Counted from the first letter of the stretch, positions 49,895 through 59,015 are shown. The stretch: DNA of 64,000 nt from Burkholderiaceae bacterium 16 (GCA_000955785.1 JYOD01000009.1:88360-152359); one strand, 5' to 3'. Notes: generated by a model from the sequence alone, not told the origin. Program-made: numbers and translations.

Positions 49895-50470
49895 ATGAGC
49901 CTGCACCCCGACGATCTTAACGCCCTGCGTCCCCATCTGCTGCGCTTCGCGCGGCTGCAACTGCGTGACCAGGCGCTGGCCGAGGATACCGTCTCCGATA
50001 CCCTGGTGGCCGCGCTGGAGCACCCGGAGCGCTTCAGCGGCCAGTCCGCGCTGAAGACCTACCTGATCGGCATCCTCAAGCACAAGATCATCGATACGCT
50101 GCGCAGCGGCCGGCGCGAAGTGCGCCTGGCGCTCGGCGGCGACGAGGACGGCGAAGCCCAGTCGGATATCGACGCGTTCGACGCCCTGTTCGCCAAGAAC
50201 GGCCATTACCATACGCCGCCTTCCGACTGGGGCAACCCCGACCGGACGCTGGAGCGGCGCGAGTTCTTCGAGATCCTGCAGCTTTGCGTGGACAAGCTGC
50301 CAGCCAAGATCGGCCGTATTTTCATGATGCGGGAATGGCTGGAACTGGAAACCGAAGAAATCTGTCAGGAACTGGAGATCACGACGACCAATGCATGGGT
50401 CATGCTGTACCGCGCCCGCATGCGCCTGCGCGAGTGCCTGGAACTGAACTGGTTCGGGCAAAAGGCATGA
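49895..50470 (+). CDS. ECF-type sigma factor
   Basis: The 191-residue protein has region 2 (HLLRFARLQLRDQALAEDTV, FSGQSALKTYLIGILKHKII) and region 4 (KIGRIFMMREWLELETEEI, ELEITTTNAWVMLYRARMRL). A longer linker (RSGRREVRLALGGDEDGEAQ and on) lies between them. This fits the RpoE-like group of ECF factors with a linked zinc-finger anti-sigma. The ATG at 49895 was chosen; the upstream frame overlaps the argB promoter. The next gene is its likely anti-sigma factor. The inducing signal is unknown. Confidence 0.9.
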   Translation: MSLHPDDLNALRPHLLRFARLQLRDQALAEDTVSDTLVAALEHPERFSGQSALKTYLIGILKHKIIDTLRSGRREVRLALGGDEDGEAQSDIDAFDALFAKNGHYHTPPSDWGNPDRTLERREFFEILQLCVDKLPAKIGRIFMMREWLELETEEICQELEITTTNAWVMLYRARMRLRECLELNWFGQKA

Positions 50471-50494
50471 CCGCCTGTCCGACCAAAGGAAGCC

Positions 50495-50722
50495 ATGTCT
50501 GATACGCCACCACGAGACTCCCTGCTGCCGAACTGCCGCGAGATCCACCGCCTGACCATGGAAGGCATGGACCGCCCGCTCAGTTGGATCGAACGCGTGC
50601 GCATGCGCGGCCACTTGGCCATTTGCGACGCCTGCACCAATTTTTCGGCCCAGATGCGGCTGATGCGCGCCGCCATGAGCCGGCTGGGCCTGGACGACGA
50701 GCCGCCCAAGGACAAACCGTGA
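50495..50722 (+). CDS. zf-HC2-type anti-sigma factor
   Basis: The 75-residue protein carries the zinc-binding anti-sigma motif HX3CX2C in HLAICDACTNF (residues 43-53) and nothing after it except a short tail, so there is no membrane segment. It should bind the ECF sigma factor in the cytoplasm and may sense redox or metal state through its zinc site. It follows the sigma gene by 24 bases and overlaps the next gene by four. Confidence 0.88.
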   Translation: MSDTPPRDSLLPNCREIHRLTMEGMDRPLSWIERVRMRGHLAICDACTNFSAQMRLMRAAMSRLGLDDEPPKDKP

Positions 50723-50937
50723 GCGATCCGGCCACGGTGCTGACGGGGCAACTGCGCCCGGTCGAGCATTGCAGCGCTTGCGGCGCCGGCTTCGTCTGCG
50801 GCTACGCCGCCGGCCTGCCGGAATGCTGGTGCGCCAGCCAGCCGCTCTTGCCCGCCCGGTGCATCGTGCCGGGCCAGCACTGCCTGTGCCCGGCGTGCCT
50901 GGGCCGCCGCCGCGAGGATGCCGGCGGCCCGGCCTGA
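50719..50937 (+). CDS. cysteine-rich CWC family protein
   Basis: The 72-residue protein begins with GTG at 50719, overlapping the anti-sigma stop (GTGA). It has many cysteines in pairs, CSACGAGFVCG, CWCASQPLL and CLCPACLGR, the pattern of the cysteine-rich CWC family. Its function is unknown; metal binding is likely. The tight overlap suggests it belongs to the sigma/anti-sigma cassette. Confidence 0.8.
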   Translation: MSDPATVLTGQLRPVEHCSACGAGFVCGYAAGLPECWCASQPLLPARCIVPGQHCLCPACLGRRREDAGGPA

Positions 50938-51450
50938 TTAGCTGGCTGCTGGCGCCGGGCTGGCCGCGCCGGTCCCGGCGAACTGCATCACCACCACGCC
51001 CAGCACCACCAGCAAGGCGCCGGCCAGGCGCCCCGGCGTCACCGCGCGAACCGCGAAGCCGGCCAGACCGAACTGGTCGAGCAGCAAGGCCCCCGCCATT
51101 TGCCCCGCCACCACCGCCGCGATAAAGCCGCCGGCGCCCAGGCGCGGGGCCAGCACCAGCGCCGCCGAGATATAGAACACGCCCGCCACGCCGCCTGCCC
51201 ACATCCAGGCTGGCCCGCGCGCCGCAAGCGCCAGCGCCGGCATGGGCGCCTTGAGCAGCAACAGCAGCGGCAACACCACCATCAGGCTGACCAGCAGCGA
51301 GGCCACGGCCGCCCACAGCGGGTGGCCCAGGCTACGCCCGAGCATGGCATTGGCGCCCGCCTGGAAGGGGATCACCACCCCGGATGAGATAGCCCCCAGT
51401 ACGGGAATGAGGCCGGTCAGTGCCGGCGAAAAGTTACTGATTCCTGGCAT
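50938..51450 (-). CDS. YdcZ/DUF606-family membrane transporter
   Basis: The 170-residue protein has five membrane helices and the DUF606 pattern, with PFQAGANAMLGRSLGHPLWA near the start and GFIAAVVAGQMAGALLLDQF in the middle. Members are half-size relatives of DMT transporters. It ends on the base next to the CWC stop codon (convergent) and is divergent from a LysR-type regulator that likely controls it. Confidence 0.87.
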   Translation of the reverse strand: MPGISNFSPALTGLIPVLGAISSGVVIPFQAGANAMLGRSLGHPLWAAVASLLVSLMVVLPLLLLLKAPMPALALAARGPAWMWAGGVAGVFYISAALVLAPRLGAGGFIAAVVAGQMAGALLLDQFGLAGFAVRAVTPGRLAGALLVVLGVVVMQFAGTGAASPAPAAS

Positions 51451-51545
51451 CGGGGCATCTCCATGCGGACAAATTTGATGCCCCCAGTGTGAAATATTGC
51501 GCCGCGAATTTCCAATTCTCGTTTCATAGCGTTAATATGCGCCGC

Positions 51546-52481
51546 ATGAATGATCTACGCGGTATCGACCTGAACCTGCTGGTGGTGCTGGAAGCACTGC
51601 TGGCCGAACGACATATTTCGCGCGCGGCGCTGCGGCTGCACCTGAGCCAGCCCGCCGTCAGCCATGCGCTAGGCCGCCTGCGCCAGTTGCTGGACGACCC
51701 GCTGCTGGTGCGCGGCCAGGGTGGCCTGGTGCCCAGCGCGCGCGCCCACGAACTGGCGGGGCCGCTGGCCGAGGCGCTGGCGCAGGTGCGCATCCTGCTG
51801 GGGCCGTCCGGCTTCCAGCCCGCCACGGCGCGCCGCAGCTTCCGCCTGGCCATGTCCGACTACGGCGCCATGGCGCTGCTGCCCGGCCTGCTGCGCGCGG
51901 TACGCAAGATCGCGCCGGGGATCGACCTGGTGGTCAGCCAGGCCAGCCGCGAGGCCATGACGGCCAAGGTGGCCGACGCAGAGATCGACCTGGCGCTGGG
52001 CGTGTTCACGCAGACGCCGGAAGGCGTGCGCAGTACCGAACTGTTCGAAGAAGACTATGCCTGCATGGTGGACGCGGCCACGGTGCGCGGCCTGGGCAAG
52101 CTGGATCAGGTCGCCTACCTGGCCCGCTCGCATGTGCTGGTGGCAGCCCACAGCGAGCGCGTGGATGCCATCGACGCCGCCGTGGCCAAGGTCGGTGGGC
52201 GGCGCAAGATTGCCTGCGTGTTGCCCCACTGGAGCGTGGCACCGGCGTTGATTGCCGGCACCAACCTGGTCCTGACCACGGCGCGCCGCAGCCTGGCCGC
52301 GTTCGAGGAGGACCCGCGCTTCGCGGTGTTCGATCCACCTTTCCCGCTGCCGGGCTTTGTCTTCAGCCTGATCTGGCACGACCGCACCGACGCCGATCCC
52401 GGTCATAGCTGGTTGCGCGAGCGCGTCATGGCGGTGGCCGCGGGCGACGAACCCGACGACGCGATCAGCCTGCGCAGCTAG
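51546..52481 (+). CDS. LysR-family transcriptional regulator (NodD/NahR-like branch)
   Basis: The 311-residue protein starts GIDLNLLVVLEALLAERHIS, then HLSQPAVSHALGRLR, the winged helix-turn-helix of LysR regulators. The sensor part has ARRSFRLAMSDYGAMALLP. The ATG at 51546 is the usual family start; an ATG nine bases upstream is possible. It lies divergent to the YdcZ-type gene. The inducer is unknown. Confidence 0.9.
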   Translation: MNDLRGIDLNLLVVLEALLAERHISRAALRLHLSQPAVSHALGRLRQLLDDPLLVRGQGGLVPSARAHELAGPLAEALAQVRILLGPSGFQPATARRSFRLAMSDYGAMALLPGLLRAVRKIAPGIDLVVSQASREAMTAKVADAEIDLALGVFTQTPEGVRSTELFEEDYACMVDAATVRGLGKLDQVAYLARSHVLVAAHSERVDAIDAAVAKVGGRRKIACVLPHWSVAPALIAGTNLVLTTARRSLAAFEEDPRFAVFDPPFPLPGFVFSLIWHDRTDADPGHSWLRERVMAVAAGDEPDDAISLRS

Positions 52482-52515
52482 GCAGCAGCCGGGCAGCCAG
52501 GCTGCCCGTGGCGCT

Positions 52516-52995
52516 TCAGTGCTTGTGGTCGCCGTGCGAGCCGGCGGCCGGCGCCGCGGCAGCAAGGTCGCGCACTTCGGCGTCGACCTTCTGCTCGATC
52601 ACCTTGCCGCCTTGTTCGATCTTGAGCGTAAGCGGCACGGTATCGCCCTTCTTCAGCGGCGCCTTGAGGCCCATCAGCATCACGTGATAGCCGCCCGGCT
52701 TGAGTTCGACATCCTGCATGCGCGGCAGGTCGAGCGCGCCGATGGCGCGCATGCGCATCACGTTGCCATCCATCTTCATCTCATGGACCTCGGCCGTGGC
52801 GGCCGCCGGCGTGCTCACGCCGACCAGCTTGGCGGGCTCGTGGGCATGCAGGGTCATGAAGACGCCGGTGGCGGTCTGCGCCGGCACGGTGCCGCGCGCC
52901 CAGGCGTTGCTGACGTCGACCTGGGCGAAAGCGGCGTTCGAGCACAGCGCGGCGAGCAGGGCGGCGGGCACCGCGGCGAGGAATCTGGCTTGCAT
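52516..52995 (-). CDS. periplasmic copper chaperone PCu(A)C
   Basis: The 159-residue protein has a signal peptide (LAAVPAALLAALCSNAAFAQ) and a PCuAC domain with copper-binding His and Met residues in FMTLHAHEPAKLVG and AEVHEMKMDGNVMRMR. The tail is rich in His (GSHGDHKH). PCuAC delivers Cu(I) to the CuA and CuB sites of cytochrome oxidases. The ATG at 52995 has GGAG nine bases upstream. It is divergent from regB, a redox kinase that controls respiration. Confidence 0.93.
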   Translation of the reverse strand: MQARFLAAVPAALLAALCSNAAFAQVDVSNAWARGTVPAQTATGVFMTLHAHEPAKLVGVSTPAAATAEVHEMKMDGNVMRMRAIGALDLPRMQDVELKPGGYHVMLMGLKAPLKKGDTVPLTLKIEQGGKVIEQKVDAEVRDLAAAAPAAGSHGDHKH

Positions 52996-53174
52996 CGGGA
53001 TCATCTCCACTGAACTTCACAAAGGAATCATTAGACCATGTCGTCCATGGCGGTGCGAGCCAGGCGGCACGCCCCGCAGCTAACCGGCCAGTCTGGCAGC
53101 GCGTGCGCCGCCGACCAATGCGGCACGGTGTCGCACAGGGCGGGCCCGGCCCCCGTCGTTGTTAAACTCGCGGC

Positions 53175-54596
53175 ATGGATACCACCGCAACCGTGCCGCC
53201 AGACACGGCCACCTCACACCCCGGCCCCGGTCCCGCCACGAGCCACACCGCGGGCTTTGCCCCGGTGCGCCACAACCTCATGAGCCTGCGCCGCCTGTTC
53301 TGGCTGCGCTGGGCGCTGATGGGCGGGCAGTCGGTGCTGCTGGTGTCTTGCGAGTCGGTGGCCGGCGTGATCCTGCCATACAGCCCGCTGCTGGCGATCC
53401 TCTCCCTGCAGGCGGTGTTCAACCTGCTGACCGGATTGCGCCTGCGCATGCACGCCGGCCGTGGCACCATGCCCAGCGACGCCGAGCTGATGGGCCAGCT
53501 GATGGTCGACCTGACGGCGCTGTCGGCCAACCTGTTCTTCACCGGCGGCGCTACCAATCCCTTTGTGTCGTTCTACCTGCCGGGCCTGGCGATCGCGGCC
53601 GCCATCCTGCCGTGGCGCAACGTGATCGCGCTCGCGGTCTACGCGATGGCCTGCTACAGCCTGATGCTGATCGAGTATGTGCCGCTGAACCTGCGCAACC
53701 CGGACAATGCCGTCAACTACCACCTGGCGGGCATGTGGCTCAACTTCGTCGCCAGCGCGACCATGATCGCGGTGTTCGTGGCGCGGCTGTCCGGCGTGCT
53801 GCGCCAGCGCGATGCCGAGCTCAACCTGGCGCGCGAGCAGTTGCTGCGCGATGCGCGCGTCGAAGCGCTGAACGACCAGGCCGCCGCGGTCGCCCACGAG
53901 ATCGGCACGCCGCTGGCCACGCTGGCGGTCATCGCCGGCGAGTTGCGCGCCGATGCCGCGGACCCGCGCCTGGGCGGCACGCGGGTGTCCGCCTACCTGC
54001 CTGACCTGCAGACCATGGAACAGCAACTGGAGCTGTGCAAGTCGATCCTGGCGCGCCTGCGCGACGACCACGAGACCGCGGCGCCGCAGCGCATCGATGC
54101 GTGGCTGGACGGCTACGTCGAGCGCTGGCAGTTGCGCCACCCGCATGCCCGCCTCGAAGCCAATGCCATCGGCGAGGCAGCCGCGCTGCCGGTCGAGGCC
54201 GCGCGCGTCGGGCAGATCCTGACCATCCTCCTGGACAACGCCGCGCGCAGCCAGCTGGCCGCGGGGCACGAGCAGATTCCGCTGCGCCTGGCGATCTCGC
54301 TGGAGAGCCACGGCGCGCTGCCGACGCTGACGTTCCGCGTGACCGACCGCGGCCTCGGCATCCCGCCGTCGCAACGCGCCCGGCTCGGCGAAGCCCCGGT
54401 GGCCAGCATGCACGGCGGCCAGGGCATCGGCGTGTACCTGGCGCAAAGTGCCGCCCAGCAAATGGGTGGACGGCTGGCCTGGCACGACCACCACGAGGGC
54501 GGCACCGTGGCCGAACTGCGCCTGCCCGCCCCCTCTCCGGCATCCTTCCCGGATGCCACTCCGTTTGCCTCACCCCTGACAACGAATCCGCGATGA
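53175..54596 (+). CDS. regB: RegB/PrrB-type redox sensor histidine kinase
   Basis: The 473-residue kinase has a 30-residue polar start, six membrane helices (about residues 40-205) with the ubiquinone-binding motif GGATNPFVSFYLP between helices, the H-box AHEIGTPLATLAVIAGEL and an ATPase domain with TILLDNAARSQ, TDRGLGIPPSQ and GGQGIGVYLAQS. This layout is specific to RegB/PrrB/ActS, which sense the redox state of the quinone pool. The H-box region shows no cysteine equivalent to the redox-active one of Rhodobacter. It overlaps regA by four bases. Confidence 0.93.
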   Translation: MDTTATVPPDTATSHPGPGPATSHTAGFAPVRHNLMSLRRLFWLRWALMGGQSVLLVSCESVAGVILPYSPLLAILSLQAVFNLLTGLRLRMHAGRGTMPSDAELMGQLMVDLTALSANLFFTGGATNPFVSFYLPGLAIAAAILPWRNVIALAVYAMACYSLMLIEYVPLNLRNPDNAVNYHLAGMWLNFVASATMIAVFVARLSGVLRQRDAELNLAREQLLRDARVEALNDQAAAVAHEIGTPLATLAVIAGELRADAADPRLGGTRVSAYLPDLQTMEQQLELCKSILARLRDDHETAAPQRIDAWLDGYVERWQLRHPHARLEANAIGEAAALPVEAARVGQILTILLDNAARSQLAAGHEQIPLRLAISLESHGALPTLTFRVTDRGLGIPPSQRARLGEAPVASMHGGQGIGVYLAQSAAQQMGGRLAWHDHHEGGTVAELRLPAPSPASFPDATPFASPLTTNPR

Positions 54597-55204
54597 CCGA
54601 CGCCCTCAATAATCCCGCCGCCGACGGCGCCAACGACGGCGCGCCCTTCCTGGTCGTCGACGACGATGCCGTCTTCGCCGGCGCGCTGGCGCGCGCGCTG
54701 ACGCGCCGCGGTTATGCGGTGCAGATCGCGCACAACCGCCAGCAGGCGCTGGCACTCGCCGCGCAAACGCCGTTTGCGTATATCACCCTGGACCTGCACC
54801 TGAGCGCGCCGCCGGAAGCCGGCAGCACCGCGCCGGCGGAGTCCGGCCTGCAACTGGTCGCCCCGCTGCGGGCCGCCTTGCCCGATGCGCGCATCCTGGT
54901 GCTGACCGGCTATGCCAGCATCGCCACCGCGGTGGCGGCGGTCAAGCATGGAGCTGACGAGTACCTGGCCAAGCCGGCCAATGTGGATTCGATCCTGACG
55001 GCGCTGATGGCCGGGGTATCGGAAGACGCGGCCGAAGCCGCCATGGAGGAGCCGGTGCCGCTATCGGTGGCACGGCTGGAGTGGGAGCATATCCAGCGGG
55101 TGCTGGCCGAGCACGACGGCAATATCTCCGCCACCGCGCGCGCGCTCAACATGCACCGGCGCACGCTGCAACGCAAACTGGGCAAGCGGCCAGTGTCGCG
55201 CTAA
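54593..55204 (+). CDS. regA: RegA/PrrA-type response regulator
   Basis: The 203-residue regulator has an N-terminal receiver with FLVVDDDAVFAGALARAL, the phosphorylated aspartate in YITLDLHLSAP and the lysine in DEYLAKPANVDSIL. A Fis-type helix-turn-helix ends the protein (NISATARALNMHRRTLQRKL), almost identical to RegA proteins. A 10-12 residue insert (SAPPEAGSTAPAESGLQ) lies after the phosphorylation site. It is the partner of RegB and likely controls respiratory genes. Confidence 0.93.
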   Translation: MTDALNNPAADGANDGAPFLVVDDDAVFAGALARALTRRGYAVQIAHNRQQALALAAQTPFAYITLDLHLSAPPEAGSTAPAESGLQLVAPLRAALPDARILVLTGYASIATAVAAVKHGADEYLAKPANVDSILTALMAGVSEDAAEAAMEEPVPLSVARLEWEHIQRVLAEHDGNISATARALNMHRRTLQRKLGKRPVSR

Positions 55205-55273
55205 CGTCCGCTAGCGTCCGCTGCCGCCAATCGCACAGCGGCGTCTTGCGCAGCGGCTCGCCGCTGCCCGCGC

Positions 55274-55570
55274 TCAGAGGCGCAACTGCACGTAGTCCCA
55301 GTCCAGATCGTCCTCCCGGCCGGAGGCTTGCTCGGCCACGCGCAGGGCGTCGCTGGCATGGCGATCGGCACGCGAGCCCAGGTCGCCGGCCTGCACCGCC
55401 AGTTCCACCGCGGCTTGCGGGGCGGCGCGAGTGTGCACGGCAGGCTTGAGCGCCACGGACGCACCCGACTGGCGCAGCGCGGGCGCCGCCTCCGGGCGCG
55501 CGCACAGGAACACGGTTGCAGCGGCGAGGCCGCACAGCACCCCGAACGAAGACAGTAGCTCGCGTTTCAT
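55274..55570 (-). CDS. small membrane-anchored or secreted hypothetical protein
   Basis: The 98-residue protein has a signal/anchor sequence (SSFGVLCGLAAATVFLCARP) and an Ala-rich remainder with an acidic end (EDDLDWDYVQLRL). I do not recognise a family. The ATG at 55570 has a GGAGAACCG site. It is convergent with regA. Confidence 0.55.
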   Translation of the reverse strand: MKRELLSSFGVLCGLAAATVFLCARPEAAPALRQSGASVALKPAVHTRAAPQAAVELAVQAGDLGSRADRHASDALRVAEQASGREDDLDWDYVQLRL

Positions 55571-55861
55571 TTCGGTTCTCCTGCCTGGTTGGTTTGTGAG
55601 TAGGTGAATGCGGGCCGGTGAGCGGCGGTGGCGGCGAATTCGCGAATCCACTTGGGAGCGATCGGGATTCCGTGACTCGCGGAACCGGCGCCGCGCCACT
55701 GAAAACCCGCCGGACATGCATCGCGACGGGTGGTAACCGGCCGGCTGCGATCATTGGACCGAGCCGGCCGCCACTTTGGCATTGCATCGCTGTGCGCACC
55801 AGTGCGCTTACGAATGCTTACCTGCTTTACTTTTGTCTTTTTATCTTTACTTTTTCAAGCT

Positions 55862-56065
55862 TTACCAGCGTGTGTCACGCTCCCACGCCTTCAGCTCATC
55901 TTCCACGCGCTCCTTGGTATAGCCGTAGCGCTCCTGAATCCGGCCGGCAAGCTGATCCCGCTTGCCCTGGATCTGAGTAAGGTCGTCGTCGGTGAGCTGG
56001 CCCCACTTTTCCTTCACCTTACCCTTGGCCTGATCCCACTTTCCTGCGATCTGGTCCCAATTCAT
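55862..56065 (-). CDS. CsbD-family stress protein
   Basis: The 67-residue protein is a clear CsbD member: MNWDQIAGKWDQAKGKVKEK, then WGQLTDDDLTQIQGKRDQLA and RIQERYGYTKERVEDEL. CsbD proteins are abundant under stress in many bacteria, but their role is unknown. The start has a GGAG site. The 290 bases upstream of its stop, up to the small secreted protein, are gene-free and hold an unusually T-rich tract (55820-55860). Confidence 0.92.
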   Translation of the reverse strand: MNWDQIAGKWDQAKGKVKEKWGQLTDDDLTQIQGKRDQLAGRIQERYGYTKERVEDELKAWERDTRW

Positions 56066-56091
56066 GGTCGACTCCTGGTTCGTGTTTGCCG

Positions 56092-56117
56092 CGATCAGCC
56101 CGCAGGCGGGCTGATCG
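56092..56117. terminator. perfect 12-bp hairpin between the CsbD gene and its upstream neighbour
   Basis: CGATCAGCCCGC (56092-56103) pairs exactly with GCGGGCTGATCG (56106-56117). No T run follows on either strand. It may act as a weak terminator or protect the 3' end of the upstream message. Confidence 0.5.
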
Positions 56118-56140
56118 GGTATTAGGTGCGTGGCTATGAC

Positions 56141-56722
56141 TTACTTGGCGTACTTGGTCTTCACGTTGGCCTGGCACTTGTCCTTGGCATCGCCGGACAT
56201 GGCATCGCACTTTTCCTTGTCCGCCTTGTAGGCAGCGTCCACGGTGTCCTTCCTGGCATCGGCGCGCGCTTCGGCTACGTCCGTGCTGGTGCCGGTAGCG
56301 GCAGCCTTCTCGACCTTGGCCACGCCGAGGGCTTGCTCGTGGGCAGCCTTGGCTTCCTTCACGCACACGTCCTTGTCATTGCCCTTCTTGTCGTCGCATT
56401 TTTCCTTGGCCACGCTGTAGTCGCCATCCGCCTTGACCTTGTCCGCCTTGGCGCGCGCCTTTTCCGTGCCATCGCGGGCGGCCTCGGCGTTGGCCTTGGC
56501 CACGCTTTCGTCGCGCTTCGCTTCCTTCACGCAAACATCCTTGGCGTTGTCCTTGAGGCTGTCGCACTGGGCGCGTGCAGCCTTGTAGTTGGCGTTAGCG
56601 GTTTTCACGGCCGCGTCGTAGTCCGCTTTGGAACCTGCTGGTGCGGCATGCGCCAGCGTGAAGGCGGCAGGGCCGGCAAACATCATCGAACACACTGCTG
56701 CGCTCAGCCATTTCTTCATCAT
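56141..56722 (-). CDS. secreted Lys/Ala-rich protein with three CX10C repeats
   Basis: The 193-residue protein has a signal peptide ending near AHA-APAG (residue 27). The mature part is helical and very rich in Lys, Ala and Asp. Three repeats each hold two cysteines exactly ten residues apart: CDSLKDNAKDVC, CDDKKGNDKDVC and CDAMSGDAKDKC. Each is preceded by Y-X-X-A/D-K/R. Disulfide-pinned helical hairpins are likely. I do not know a function; similar proteins are often annotated as TolA-like by composition only. Start ATG at 56722 or 56719. Confidence 0.7.
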   Translation of the reverse strand: MMKKWLSAAVCSMMFAGPAAFTLAHAAPAGSKADYDAAVKTANANYKAARAQCDSLKDNAKDVCVKEAKRDESVAKANAEAARDGTEKARAKADKVKADGDYSVAKEKCDDKKGNDKDVCVKEAKAAHEQALGVAKVEKAAATGTSTDVAEARADARKDTVDAAYKADKEKCDAMSGDAKDKCQANVKTKYAK

Positions 56723-56976
56723 GTCGTGCTCCTTTTCAGTGGCGGAATATTGTGGAGAGCGGCCTCGTCGTCAGGCACCTGCCTGGTGCGATCCGCGTTT
56801 GCCCACACCGTAGATTCAGAGTACGCACAGGCCCTTCCCGCAATCAGGCGTCACGCTCCGAAAGCCGCGTAAGACAAATCCGACATGATTCCCGGGCCAC
56901 AAGCCCTGCGGCGCTCCGCCGCAGGGCCGAGGAGCGCCATCGGCGCTAGACTGGCGCGCTTCCCTGGAGAATCCAC

Positions 56977-57528
56977 ATGACCGCATCCCGCCTGCTGCCC
57001 GCAGTAACCATCGCGCTGGCCTCGCTCGGCGCAAGCTGGGCCCCCGCAGCGCTCGCGCACATCGTGTTCGGGCAGAAGACCGCCACCGCCGGCAGCTACT
57101 TCAAGGGTGCGCTGATGGTGGGCCACGGCTGCAACGGCAGCGCCACGCGCGCCATTACCGTGACTATCCCGGAAGGCGTGCAAGGCGCCCATCCGCAACC
57201 CAAGGCAGGCTGGCAACTGGAAGTGAAACGCGCGCCGCTGGCCAAGCCCTATACCTCGCACGGCAAGACCGTGAGCGAGGACGTGCGCACGCTGCGGTGG
57301 TTCGCCGGCTCGCTGGCCGATGCGCATTTCGATGAGTTCGTGATGTTGATGAAGCTGCCGGAGCAGGCAGGCAAGCTGTATTTTCCGGTGGTGCAGGAGT
57401 GCGAGGACGGCCGCACCGAGTGGACACAAATCCCCGCCGACGGCCAGAGCCTGCGTGAGCTGAAAACGCCTGCGGCGGAACTGGAACTGACCGCGCCGAT
57501 GCCGGCGGGGCATGTGCACGCGCATTGA
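56977..57528 (+). CDS. YcnI-like DUF1775 copper-binding protein
   Basis: The 183-residue protein has a signal peptide ending at ALA, so the mature protein would begin with histidine (HIVFGQKTATAGSY). The DUF1775 domain follows (GHGCNGSATRAITVTIPEGV, then TLRWFAGSLAD). Mature N-terminal histidine and a conserved tryptophan bind copper in B. subtilis YcnI. The C-terminus is again His-rich (GHVHAH) and lacks the membrane anchor of YcnI. PCuAC at 52.5 kb is a frequent partner of this family. Confidence 0.85.
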   Translation: MTASRLLPAVTIALASLGASWAPAALAHIVFGQKTATAGSYFKGALMVGHGCNGSATRAITVTIPEGVQGAHPQPKAGWQLEVKRAPLAKPYTSHGKTVSEDVRTLRWFAGSLADAHFDEFVMLMKLPEQAGKLYFPVVQECEDGRTEWTQIPADGQSLRELKTPAAELELTAPMPAGHVHAH

Positions 57529-57546
57529 ACGGGCGCAGCAAACGAC

Positions 57547-57576
57547 AAAAAGGGCGCACCGTGATGCGCCCTTTTT
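57547..57576. terminator. bidirectional rho-independent terminator
   Basis: AGGGCGCA (57551-57558) pairs with TGCGCCCT (57565-57572), flanked by A5 and T5. It serves the DUF1775 gene and, on the other strand, hslU. Confidence 0.92.
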
Positions 57577-57594
57577 GATGCTGACTGCTATCGA

Positions 57595-58926
57595 CTACAG
57601 CACGTAGCGCGACAGGTCTTCGTTGCCGGCGAGATCGCCCAGGCGTTCGTCCACATAGGCTGCATCGATGGTGACAGTCTCGCCCGAGGACCTGGTGGCG
57701 TGGAAGGACAGGTCCTCCAGCAGCCGCTCCATGACGGTGTACAAGCGGCGCGCGCCGATGTTCTCGACCTTCTCGTTGACCGAGAAAGCAATCTCGGCGA
57801 GGCGGCGGATGCCGTCCGGCGCGAACACCAACTGGACCTGCTCGGTGTTCAGCAGCGCCTGATATTGCTTGGTCAGGCTGGCGTCGGTCTGGGTCAGGAT
57901 GGCTTCGAAGTCGGATACCGACAGCGATTCCAGCTCGACCCGGATCGGGAAGCGGCCCTGCAGTTCGGGGATCAGGTCGCTGGGCTTGGACAGGTGGAAA
58001 GCACCCGAGGCAATGAACAGGATGTGGTCGGTCTTGATCATGCCGTACTTGGTGTTGACCGTCGTGCCCTCGACCAGCGGCAGCAAATCGCGCTGCACGC
58101 CCTGGCGCGACACTTCGCCGCCGCCCAGTTCGCTGCGGCTGGCGATCTTGTCGATCTCGTCCAGGAACACGATGCCGTTCTGCTCCACATTGGCGACCGC
58201 CTTATGCTTGACCTCTTCGTCATTGAGCAGCTTGGCGGCTTCCTCGTCGATCAGCAGCTTGAAGGCCTCGTGCACCTTCATCTTGCGGCGCGCCTTCTTG
58301 CCCTGGCCGAGGCCCGCGAACATGGTGCGGATCTGCTCGGTCATGTCTTCCATGCCCGGAGGGCCCATGATGTCCATATTGGGCGAGCCGGCGGAAACCT
58401 CGAGCTCGATCTCCTTGTCGTCGAGCTGGCCTTCGCGCAATTTCTTGCGGAACACCTGGCGAGTGTTGGAATCCTTTTCCTCGGGCTGGTTGAAGCCGAT
58501 ATCGCGCGGCGGCGGCAGCAGTACGTCGAGCAGGCGGTCCTCGGCGGCTTCCTCGGCCTTGGTGCGCACCTTTTTCATTTCGGATTCGCGGGCTTGCTTG
58601 ACCGCCATCTCGGCGAGGTCGCGCACGATGGTATCGACGTCGCGGCCCACGTAGCCCACCTCGGTAAACTTGGTGGCCTCGATCTTGATGAACGGCGCAT
58701 CGGCCAGCTTGGCCAGGCGGCGCGCGATCTCGGTCTTGCCGACGCCGGTCGGTCCGATCATCAGGATGTTCTTGGGCGTGATTTCCTGACGCAGGGGCTC
58801 TTCCACCTGCTGCCGGCGCCAGCGGTTGCGCAGCGCGACCGCTACCGCCTTCTTGGCCTTGTTCTGGCCGATGATGTGCTTGTCGAGTTCGGAAACGATT
58901 TCCGACGGGGTCATGGTATGCGACAT
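57595..58926 (-). CDS. hslU: HslU ATPase subunit of the HslVU protease
   Basis: HslU unfolds substrates for the HslV peptidase. The 443-residue AAA+ protein has Walker A in [15 protein letters not shown], the pore motif [11 protein letters not shown], Walker B in [12 protein letters not shown], and the C-terminal tail LSRYVL that activates HslV. The family I-domain is present in the middle. It follows hslV by 89 bases on the same strand. Confidence 0.98.
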   Translation of the reverse strand: MSHTMTPSEIVSELDKHIIGQNKAKKAVAVALRNRWRRQQVEEPLRQEITPKNILMIGPTGVGKTEIARRLAKLADAPFIKIEATKFTEVGYVGRDVDTIVRDLAEMAVKQARESEMKKVRTKAEEAAEDRLLDVLLPPPRDIGFNQPEEKDSNTRQVFRKKLREGQLDDKEIELEVSAGSPNMDIMGPPGMEDMTEQIRTMFAGLGQGKKARRKMKVHEAFKLLIDEEAAKLLNDEEVKHKAVANVEQNGIVFLDEIDKIASRSELGGGEVSRQGVQRDLLPLVEGTTVNTKYGMIKTDHILFIASGAFHLSKPSDLIPELQGRFPIRVELESLSVSDFEAILTQTDASLTKQYQALLNTEQVQLVFAPDGIRRLAEIAFSVNEKVENIGARRLYTVMERLLEDLSFHATRSSGETVTIDAAYVDERLGDLAGNEDLSRYVL

Positions 58927-59015
58927 GGTATCCGTTCAGTGGAAGACGGGCCGGAGCGCGGCGGCCCCCGGTCCCAGGCGCCCGCGCGTCGAGGGACTAC
59001 GCGGCCGTCCGACGC

